Origin: Aureococcus anophagefferens | Lineage: Eukaryota > Sar > Pelagophyceae > Pelagomonadales > Pelagomonadaceae | Direction: 5' to 3' | NCBI RefSeq assembly: GCF_000186865.1 | Contig: NW_008705607.1 | Coordinates: 107,946 to 140,386, forward strand | DNA: 32,441 bases | Part shown: positions 25,542 to 32,441 of the stretch, in pieces | How positions within the stretch are numbered: the stretch's first letter is position 1 | Layout: each line of letters begins with the position of its first letter | Program-made: the position numbers and the translations under genes | Notes under the pieces: model-generated | The model's input: the letters and a program-made list of their open reading frames with translations, nothing else | The model's database searches: none | Told to the model about the DNA's origin: nothing

Positions 25542-28500
25542 ATGCCTCAGACCGGCGGCGCGACGTCGCCGTGCCCGATCTGCGGCCTGTTTTTTCATCC
25601 CGAAGCCCTCGCGGCGCACGCCGACTCTTGCGCGTCGCGCGCCTACGGCGACGGGGTGTACACTACACGACACAGCGCGAATCCGCGTCCCGCCCGTTCC
25701 CCCGACGCTCTCCCTCTATGCGTTCGTTCCCTATTCCCGGTCTCCGCGCGCGCCCTCGATCCGCTCGTCCCCCCGACACGCTCTCTATTCGTTCGTTCCC
25801 TATTCCCCTCCCCCTCTCGCACGCCGTCGAATCGAATCCACGTCGCTCCGGCACGCCCCCTCCCTCGCCCACACGAACACCCTCGATGCGCAGGCGGACG
25901 CGCGTCTCGGACGGCGTCGCGCGGCGCGCCCGAGCAGGGAGGCTTTCAGGGATCTCGGTCGCCCAGGGAGGTCAACGAGCACGGGACGGATGCGATCGTC
26001 GTCGACGGCCTGCGCATCCAGGCCTTCAAACGCCCGCGCTGGAGCTACGCCCTCGACCTGCCGCTCGCGGACGTCCGCGCGGCGACGGCGCCCGAGGTAT
26101 CCTTCGCGGCGTGGGCCGCGCCGCGCCGGGCGCCGAAGCGGACCCGCGCGCTCGCCGGCCGCGCCGCCGACGACGCCGGACCCGCGCCGAAGAAGCGGAC
26201 GGACGCCGACGACGACGAGGGCCTCCCCGCCGGCTGGCGCGTCGTCACGAACCAGCGGGAGCGGAACCGCGTGACGTGCGCGCTGAGCCCCGAGGGGCTC
26301 GTCTTCACGTCGGTCAAGGCCGCGCGCGAGTCCCTCCTCGCGGGCGAGGCCGTCGACGTCGCGCGCGAGAAGCGCGAGCAGGCGGCGGCGGCGCTCCGCG
26401 TCGGCCTGCCGCCCGGCTGGGCCGCGACGCCCTCGACGAACGCGCAGCGCTTCGCGTCGCCGGCGGGCGAGCTCTTCTGCAGCCGGGAGGACGTCGCCCG
26501 GAGGCTCCGCGCCGAAACGCCGCCGCCGCCGCCGCCGGGCTTCGCGGCGCCCGTGTTGGCGGCGGGTCCCTGGACGATCGCGCGCGGCGCGCGCGTCGAG
26601 GCGCGGTGGCGCGGCGGCGACGCGTGGTACCCCGGCGCGGTCGTCGCGATCCAGCGCTGGGCGTCGGCCGGCGCGGCCGTCGGCGCGACCACCGCGCGCC
26701 TCGACGACGCGCGGGCGACCTTCGACGTCGACTACGACGACGGCGCGGTCGAGCGCGAGGTGCCCGCGCGCCTCGTGCGGCCCCCGCGGCGGTTGGACCC
26801 GGGCCTGGACCCGCGGCGCCGCGCCTGCGAGGTGGCCGACGACGCGCCGGAGCCGCCGCGCTACGCGACGGGCGGCGTGAGCCACTGCTGGGCCGACGTC
26901 GGCTTCGACGGCGCCGCGTGGACCGCGACGCTCGCGAGCGACGCGGCGCGGGACGACGCCGGCGCCGGCCGGAGCGCCATCTTCGTCGGGCGCTTCGCGA
27001 CGGAGGCCGAGGCCGCGCGGCGCCGCGACGCGCGGCTCGCGTTCCTCGCGTGCCCGCGCTTCAGGGAGCTCGAGGCGTGGCGCGACGCGGAACCGCTCTT
27101 TTGCCGGGGCAAGGACGCGCCGCCCGCGGCGGCGCCCGTCGACGCCGTCGACGCGAGGCACGCGCGGAAGCCCCACGTGCTGCGCCTCCGCGCCGGCGCG
27201 GAGGGCCTCCGCGGCGTCGCGAACCTGGACAGCCTCGCGGCGTCCCGCGCGGACGCGAAGCGAGCGCTCGCGCGCCTGCCGAAGCCCAAGGGCGACGACG
27301 CGCGGCTGCGGTCCGCGGCGTTCGGCGCCTACGACGGCGAGCGCCTCGGCGACGTCTCCGCGCCGCCGGACTGGCTCGCCGCGGCCGGGGCGCGCGACGC
27401 CGCCGCGGAGGCCGCGCCGCTCCCGCGGGTCCGGAGCCGCGCGCCCCGCGCCGCCGCGGGGTTCCTGCGCGACGAGGGCCCCCGCGTCCGCGGGGCCTGG
27501 CAGCCCGCCGAGCATCCTCGCGCGCCCGGACACCGCCGGGGGCCCGCGCGGCCCGCGGCGGACGCCGCGCGCGCCGCGGCGGACGAGCGCGACGGCGTCG
27601 CGGGCTACTCGCGGCTCCGCGCCGCCGCGGCGCCGCGGGAGCGCGACGGCGTCGCGGGCGACTCGCGGCTCCGCGCCGCCGCGGCGCCGCGGCTCCGCCC
27701 GGCCGGCGCCGCGCCGCCGCGCGTCCAGCTGCGGCCGACCGTCGCCCAGGCCGCGCGCTTCGCGGCCGTCGAGCGCTTCGCGGCCGACGAGCTCGTCCAG
27801 CTCCGCGTCTACGTCGCGCGCCGCGGCGTCCCCGCCACGGACGGCGACTGGGCCCGCTTCGTCGCCGAGGCGGGCTCGCGGCGGTCCGTGCCGGAGCTCC
27901 GGCGCCTCTGGCGCGAGCTCGGGCCGCGCGCCGGGGCCGCGCGCCGCACCGGCGCGTACCACGGCCGCGCGCACTACGCGGACGCGGCGCAGACCGGCGA
28001 CCTCGCGGCGCTGCCCCGGGGCTACGTGCCCGCGGCGCCGCCCGCGCGGGAGGAAACGCCCCTCCTGCGCCGCGCGCCGCTCCCGAACGCGCTGCTGAGC
28101 GCGGCCCTGCTGCCGGGCGGGCCGCCGGGCGACCGCGGCGACGACGTCCTCCTCCGCGCGGCGCTCGCGGCGGAGGTCGCCGCGCGGCTCCGGTCCTACG
28201 ACGACGCCGCGGGCATGGCCGAGGAGAAGCGCGGCGACGACGACGGGCCGCGGCGGGACCCGCGCGGGCGGCTCCCCGGGCGGCCCGCGGCGGCCGCCGG
28301 CGGCGCCGCGGCGGGCGCGCGCGACGCGGCGGTCCCCGGGCGGCCCGCGGCGGCCGCCGGCGGCGCCGCGGCCCCGCGCGCCGCGGGGGACGCGCGCGAC
28401 GCGGCGGTCTCCGGGCCCGCGGCGGCCGCCGGCGGCGCCGCGGCCCCGCGCGCCGCGGGGGACAAGCGCGAGGCGGCGGCCAAACAGGCCCGGCTGACGG

Positions 28501-28955
28501 GCCGGGATTTCTACGACCGGGAGCACCGCGGCGCGGTCAAGGCGGCTGTCGACCGCGACCGGCTCGACCAGGACGGCGGCAAGTCGAGGTCCGCGCTCGT
28601 ATGCCAGGCGCCCTCCGCGGGCTGGTTCGCGCTCGACGACGGCGCCAAGGCCAAGTGGGCCGCGGACGCGCCCGAGGTCGAGCGGCGACCGCGCTCGGTG
28701 CTCGACTCGAGGCGCGGGCCGCGTCTCCCGCTGATCGGGCCGACGCGCGAACCTCCGCCCGAACTCGCCGCCGCGCCGGAGCCGGCGCCCGTCGCCGCCG
28801 TGGGGAAGCCCGCCTTCCGTTGCAAGCATGGCCACCGCTTTGAGAGCGCCGCCAAAGAGCTTCGTTGCAAGGTCTGTGGTGTGAAAGATTGCAAGCCCGT
28901 CGCGTCCGGCGCGCCCGAACCCGCCGCCGCGCCGGAGCCCGTCGCCGGGAGCTAA
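25542..28955 (+). CDS. Multidomain nuclear protein: C2HC finger, MBD-like, Tudor-like, AP2-like and HMG-like modules
   Basis: Proposed exons 25542-25657 and 25967-28955 give 1034 residues. In order: a C2HC finger (CPICGLFFHPEALAAHADSC); a basic linker with PKKRT; two GW-containing MBD-like modules (LPAGWRVVTNQRERNRV about 125, LPPGWAATPSTNAQRF about 190); a Tudor/agenet-like module (RGARVEARWRGGDAWYPGAV with FDVDYDDGAVEREV); an AP2-like end (IFVGRFATEAEAARRRD); Ala/Arg-rich repeats; an HMG-like segment (GWFALDDGAKAKW); and a Cys/His zinc-ribbon-like tail (FRCKHGHRFE, LRCKVCGVKDC). Each match is by pattern only; together they suggest a DNA or chromatin-binding protein. The 309-nt intron (25658-25966, GT-AG) is inferred because the open frame there is pyrimidine-rich repetitive DNA. 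Its removal gives SRAYGDGVEVNEHGTDA. The ATG at 25542 is the first in frame. Confidence 0.6.
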   Translation: MPQTGGATSPCPICGLFFHPEALAAHADSCASRAYGDGVYTTRHSANPRPARSPDALPLCVRSLFPVSARALDPLVPPTRSLFVRSLFPSPSRTPSNRIHVAPARPLPRPHEHPRCAGGRASRTASRGAPEQGGFQGSRSPREVNEHGTDAIVVDGLRIQAFKRPRWSYALDLPLADVRAATAPEVSFAAWAAPRRAPKRTRALAGRAADDAGPAPKKRTDADDDEGLPAGWRVVTNQRERNRVTCALSPEGLVFTSVKAARESLLAGEAVDVAREKREQAAAALRVGLPPGWAATPSTNAQRFASPAGELFCSREDVARRLRAETPPPPPPGFAAPVLAAGPWTIARGARVEARWRGGDAWYPGAVVAIQRWASAGAAVGATTARLDDARATFDVDYDDGAVEREVPARLVRPPRRLDPGLDPRRRACEVADDAPEPPRYATGGVSHCWADVGFDGAAWTATLASDAARDDAGAGRSAIFVGRFATEAEAARRRDARLAFLACPRFRELEAWRDAEPLFCRGKDAPPAAAPVDAVDARHARKPHVLRLRAGAEGLRGVANLDSLAASRADAKRALARLPKPKGDDARLRSAAFGAYDGERLGDVSAPPDWLAAAGARDAAAEAAPLPRVRSRAPRAAAGFLRDEGPRVRGAWQPAEHPRAPGHRRGPARPAADAARAAADERDGVAGYSRLRAAAAPRERDGVAGDSRLRAAAAPRLRPAGAAPPRVQLRPTVAQAARFAAVERFAADELVQLRVYVARRGVPATDGDWARFVAEAGSRRSVPELRRLWRELGPRAGAARRTGAYHGRAHYADAAQTGDLAALPRGYVPAAPPAREETPLLRRAPLPNALLSAALLPGGPPGDRGDDVLLRAALAAEVAARLRSYDDAAGMAEEKRGDDDGPRRDPRGRLPGRPAAAAGGAAAGARDAAVPGRPAAAAGGAAAPRAAGDARDAAVSGPAAAAGGAAAPRAAGDKREAAAKQARLTGRDFYDREHRGAVKAAVDRDRLDQDGGKSRSALVCQAPSAGWFALDDGAKAKWAADAPEVERRPRSVLDSRRGPRLPLIGPTREPPPELAAAPEPAPVAAVGKPAFRCKHGHRFESAAKELRCKVCGVKDCKPVASGAPEPAAAPEPVAGS
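25699..25807 (+). repeat. Direct repeat inside the inferred intron of the chromatin-protein gene
   Basis: Two copies of about 38 bp (25699-25738 and 25769-25807) share CGTTCGTTCCCTATTCCC preceded by CCCCGAC. The block is pyrimidine-rich and unlike the flanking coding sequence, which supports noncoding status. Confidence 0.65.
27585..27692 (+). repeat. 54-bp coding tandem repeat (2 units)
   Basis: Units 27585-27638 and 27639-27692 encode ERDGVAGYSRLRAAAAPR and ERDGVAGDSRLRAAAAPR. They differ by one amino acid, so this is a recent in-frame duplication within the chromatin-protein gene. Confidence 0.9.
28262..28466 (+). repeat. GC-only coding tandem repeat, about 60-75 bp unit, 3 copies
   Basis: Three copies of a segment containing CGGCGGCCGCCGGCGGCGCC occur with 60- and about 75-bp spacing. 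They encode PGRPAAAAGGAAA-type units joined by ARDAAV linkers. The frame is kept throughout, so it is a low-complexity hinge before the HMG-like segment. Confidence 0.85.
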
Positions 28956-29012
28956 GCGGGTCCGTCTTAAGGAACGCCCGGGGGGCACAAAAAAAGGGCG
29001 CGGTTCGCCGCC

Positions 29013-31386
29013 TCAGAAAGCGGCGAGGGTCGCGGCGGCGTAGCCCATGCGGCCGCGCGTCTCCGGGATGCCGAACTCGATCGCGTAGTCGCCCGGCCGC
29101 GCGGCGAGCGCGCCGTCCTCGGCGACGGTCTTGAACTTGGAGAGCGCCGGGTAGAGGTAGACGGTCTTCGTCTCGCCGGCCTTGACGTGGACGCGCTCGA
29201 AGCCGAAGAGCTCCTTGAGCGGGACGCCGTCGACGCCCGCGCCCGGCGGCGTCACGAAGCCCAGGACGACGTCGTCGGCGTCGATGTCGCCCGTGTTCGT
29301 CACGTCGACGGCGTAGGTCGCCGCGGCGGCGTCGTCGTGGAGGCTCAGGAACGCGGGCCCGCCGTCGCCGCGCGCCGCGGCGACGCCCGCGTACGCGGCG
29401 CGGAGCGGCGCGAGGTCGACCGTCGTCGGCGCGGAGCGCACCGCGTACGCAAAGGTCGTGTAGCTCAGGCCGAAGCCAAAGGGCACGACGGGCTCGTCGA
29501 CGTAGAAGCGGTACGTGCGGCCCGGGTTCGTGCCGCGCGGGCACGCCGACTCGTTTGTCGCGCAGTCCGGGCGCGCGAAGGCCGACGGGCCGGGCCGCAT
29601 GTTGAAGTCGAAGATGCTGATCTGGTCCGCGTAGGCCGCGGGGTAGACCGTCTGCACGGCCCGGCCCGCGAAGGACCGGCGGCCGTAGAGCAGGTCGCCG
29701 AGGCCCTTGACCGTCACGGACGGCTGGCCCACGTGGACGACGGCGCCGACCTTGCCGTCGGACCGCGCCAGCAGCGGCGTTAGGTCGAGCGGCGTCGCGG
29801 AGAAGACGACGACGACGACGGGCGTCGCGCTCGCCGTCGCGACCGCGTCGATGAGCTCGAGCTGCGCGGCCGTGAAGACGATGGACGTCGCGTCCTTGCC
29901 CTCGGCGGCCCACGTGAGGTCCGTGCCGACGGCCAAAACGACGGCGTCCGCGGCCTTCGCCGCGGCGACGGCCGCGGGGATGCCCGTGACGTTGCCGCTG
30001 AGCACCGTCGGCACGCCGAGCACCGCGGACGCGGCGACGGCGCCCCCGTCCGCGACGGCGTCCACGAAGCGTCCAGTAGTCGCCGCCGCAGACGTCAGTG
30101 GGGCCGTAGTAGCCCGCGTCCGCCTTCGAGAGCAGCGCGTTCGGCCCGACGACGGCCGCGGTGCCCGAGGGCTTCAGCGGCAGCGCGCCGTCGTTCTTGA
30201 GGAGCGTCGCGGACTGGGCGAGGCCCTCCATGGACGCGTCGAGGTGCGCGTCGGAGCAGACGACGGCGTCGGCGTCGATCTCGTCGAGCGGGCCGCGCGG
30301 CTTCGCGGCGTCGAAGGAGAGGTCGAAGTGGCCGAGGCGGAGCCGCACCTTGAACAGGTTGACGAGCCGCGCGTCCATGTCCGCCTCCGTGATGAGGCCC
30401 TTGTCGAGGGCCGACCGCGCGTGCTGGCCGACGAAGGACTGGCAGTCGACGTCCGTGCCCGCCTTGAGCACGTCCGCGACGGCCTCCTCGGGCGTCGCGG
30501 CGTAGTGGTGCGCGTCGTAGACGTTGCTGTCGGCGTCGCAGTCCGACGTGATGTAGCCGTCGAAGTGCCACGCGTCGCGCGCGACCGTCCGGAGGAGCCA
30601 GTCGTTCGCGCAACTCGGCACGCCGTTGACCGCGTTGTAGGAGCACATCAGGCTCGACACCTTGCCCTTCTCGACGCAGGCCTGGAAGGGCACCATGTAG
30701 GAGTCGACCAAGTCGCGCTGCGTGACGTTGCTGTCGACGTGCTGCCGGTCCCACTGCTCGCCGTCGGGCTGCCGCGTGTTCTCCAGCTCGTTCGCGACGT
30801 AGTGCTTGCAGCAGGCGCTGGCCTGGAGGTGGTAGGGGTCCTCGGGCGCGGCCTGGAAGCCGCCGACGAACTCCGTCGCGTACTCGCCCGTCAGGTAGGG
30901 GTCCTCGCCGGGCACCTCGATGTTCCGGCCCCAGCGCGGCTCTCTCGCGAGGTTGACGACGGGCGCCCAGTAGGTGCTGTAGGCCGCGCCGGCGTTCATG
31001 AGCGCGCGCGCCTCGCGGCCGATGGCCGCGCCCGTCGCGCGCCAGAGCGTGCGGTTGAACGACATGGCCGTCGTGACCGGGTACGCGAACTTGGTCGTCG
31101 GCCGCGACCCCATGACGCCGCTGCTCGCCTCGCTCCACCAGTTGTAGGCCGGCAGGCCCAGGCTCGCGATGGGCCCCGTCTTCGTGTCCAGCGCGTCGAT
31201 CTTCTCCGGGATCGTCATGCGCGACACGGCGTCGGCGGCGCGCAGATCGATGGCGAGCGTCGCGTCGCAGAAGGGCAGGGCCTCGAAGGTGGCGTTGAGG
31301 CACGGGTTCACGAGCTCGCCCGCCGCGGGCTGGGCGCCGACGCCCGGAAGCAGGAGCAGCGCGGCGATTGTCGCGGCGCGGGCCAT
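29013..31386 (-). CDS. GH3 family beta-xylosidase/beta-glucosidase, secreted, with a one-base frame break
   Basis: MARAATIAALLLLPGVGAQP is a signal peptide. The GH3 N domain has YNWWSEASSG, YWAPVVNLAREPRWGRN, EDPYLTGEYA, ACCKHYVANE and GYITSDCDA, whose D282 is the expected nucleophile. The C domain has SATLLKNDGALPLK, AVVGPNA and, later, GRTYRFYVDEPVVPFGFGLSY, followed by a fibronectin III-like end. The SDCD and WWSE motifs favour the beta-xylosidase/arabinofuranosidase branch. Span 2374 nt is one more than a multiple of three. The first frame is good to DVCGGDYWTL (codon 440); from 30065 the family sequence continues in another frame (VDAVADGGAVAAS). One surplus base near 30066-30069 explains it. 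No AG acceptor lies nearby for an intron. Sequencing error or a recent inactivation are both possible. Its 3' end lies 57 bp from that of the convergent chromatin-protein gene. Confidence 0.85.
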
Positions 31387-32106
31387 CGTCGCGCGAGGGT
31401 ATTTGTATTCCGAGAGCTGCTGGTATTCCTTCGCGCGGCAGCGCCGATGGTCGAGGCGTCGAGGCTGCCACAAAATGTTGGCGAGCACTTCAAGGTGCAG
31501 TGAGATTGCATGTGGGCTCATATAATATCTAGACCCTTGCAAGAGGCAGGCAGTGAACCACCTCACGACAGCAAGCACCACTAACTAACTACCCCAGAGT
31601 CGCGACTTGCTCAAAATGAGTGGTCAAAACAGCTGCAACATGGGGTCAACGAAGCCTGTGAACCACTCGTCCTGGCCGATCGGCAGCTGGAGGGCTGCTC
31701 GGCCACGACTCGGACCTCCACACGGTCGAAATTTATGATCGAGTGCCAAAACCACCAATTTGCTCGAGCTCGAGATCAAAACTGGTCGATAGAGCCAAAA
31801 CAAGCATATTTCCGGTGGATTCGAGTGGTCTCCAGCGGCCCCAGGGGTACCACCCCCACCACCACCACCACTACCTCACCCCATTCTCAGAGCACCCATC
31901 TCAGATCAGCATGACAGTGGTTAAGGTTGTTTGTGCATACCTCTTGGACCCTTGTGGGCCTCAAGGTGTACTAGAACGTCGATGGGGAGCCCCGAATTCT
32001 TAAGAACGGGCAAGAACTAGTCGATGTGCAAGCGCTCGTCCTGCGTTCCCAATTAACAACCCTCGCGCTGGGTATCGAGAACATTTACCAGAGTCCACAG
32101 CTGCAA
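31387..32106. other. 720-bp gene-poor interval, AT-richer than average
   Basis: This lies between two divergent genes. No convincing coding sequence is seen; an 86-codon frame at 31743-32003 is low-complexity (HHHHH from a CCA run) and matches nothing. A (CCA)n tract lies at about 31850-31872. GTGAACCACTC-like words recur at about 31552 and 31659. Nothing is recognised as a transposon or RNA. Confidence 0.5.
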
Positions 32107-32441
32107 ATGGCGCCCGAGGCCGCGCTCGCGGACGAGGTCCTCGCGGCCTGCTTCGGTCGGCTCTCGCTGCGGAGCCAGCCTCGCATCGCGCGCGTCTCTC
32201 GTCGGTGGCGCGACGCGGCGGCGCTCGCCTTCGCGCGGCGGCTGCGCTGGCGGAAGAAGGCCTGCGCCGCGCGGCTGCCGCTGCCCGTCCGGGCGGTGCC
32301 CGGGCGCGACGCCGCGCCGCGGAACGAGATCCTGAACGTCGGCTTCTCGCTCGAGTTCCTCGGCGGCGGCGACCTCGTCGTGCAGGTCGTCGACCCGGAC
32401 GCGCGCGCCGTGCGGTCGCTGCGCGTCTCGACGGGCGGCGC
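32107..32441 (+). CDS. F-box protein, 5' part, runs off the window
   Basis: An open frame of 111 complete codons starts at an ATG in good context (GCAAATGG) and reaches the window edge. The N-terminus (LADEVLAACFGRLSLRSQPR followed by IARVSRRWRDAA) matches the F-box pattern L-x-D-E-x-L...L...L..RIA-VSRRWRD, which in this family docks to Skp1 in SCF ubiquitin ligases. The following region (LNVGFSLEFLGGGDLVVQVV) looks like the start of a beta-rich domain. The substrate-binding part is beyond the edge. It is unrelated in sequence to the FIST protein at 23425 apart from the F-box. Confidence 0.7.
   Translation, partial: MAPEAALADEVLAACFGRLSLRSQPRIARVSRRWRDAAALAFARRLRWRKKACAARLPLPVRAVPGRDAAPRNEILNVGFSLEFLGGGDLVVQVVDPDARAVRSLRVSTGG

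Noticed and set aside
25800..28988. Minus-strand open frame of about 1062 codons antisense to the chromatin-protein gene
   Set aside because: Same cause: Arg/Gly/Ala-rich shadow with no motifs, while the plus strand shows zinc-finger, Tudor-like and other patterns.
29013..30065. A separate 350-residue gene for the C-terminal GH3 part
   Set aside because: Its first codon would be GTG, it lacks the catalytic N domain, and it continues the upstream GH3 sequence directly after a single-base shift.

Overview
The window is nuclear DNA of a very GC-rich unicellular eukaryote, most likely a pelagophyte (stramenopile) alga close to Aureococcus. Four things point there: eukaryote-only genes (SmD3, Trm7/FTSJ1, a proteasome beta4-like subunit, FBXO22-like and IQCH-like proteins), a nuclear tRNA-Lys without encoded CCA and with a T8 Pol III terminator, secreted Pro/Thr-rich proteins, and above all six introns of about 200-213 nt built from near-identical short inverted-repeat elements flanked by 8-bp target duplications. 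That architecture matches the introner elements described from Aureococcus and Micromonas. The species is inferred, not proven. || Layout: 1-552 partial eIF2D-like (-); 830-1237 SmD3 (+); 1409-1482 tRNA-Lys(UUU) (-); 1986-3073 Trm7/FTSJ1 methyltransferase (+, 3 exons); 3245-5439 organelle-type ThrRS (+, introner); 5554-6888 glycosyltransferase-like secretory protein with a poly-Asp tail (+); 6932-7351 small Cys-rich protein (-); 7636-8497 REX1-B-like (+, introner); 8707-9408 proteasome beta4-like protein with an apparent signal peptide (+); 9409-10559 gene-poor and AT-richer; 10560-11569 2OG-Fe(II) oxygenase (-, 2 exons); 12109-12654 membrane protein (-); 12991-16059 large PT-rich secreted protein (-, introner); 16301-17347 histidine phosphatase (+) and 17344-18036 unknown protein (-), whose stop codons overlap; 18205-19377 JmjC/cupin-like secretory protein (+); 19512-23190 IQCH homologue (-, three introners); 23425-25173 F-box/FIST protein (+); 25542-28955 multidomain probable chromatin protein (+); 29013-31386 GH3 glycosidase with a one-base frame break (-); 31387-32106 gene-poor; 32107-end partial F-box protein (+). 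|| The genes form no operon or pathway. They are closely packed, individually transcribed housekeeping and secretory genes. What unites the window is intron biology. Two related introner subfamilies (about 192 and 204 bp) sit in four genes. In each copy the 8-bp target duplication supplies the 5' splice site (GT in two, GC in four) and the element's terminal CAG supplies the 3' splice site. Precise excision restores family-like protein sequence in every homologue that could be compared. Elements lie in both orientations relative to their host genes.
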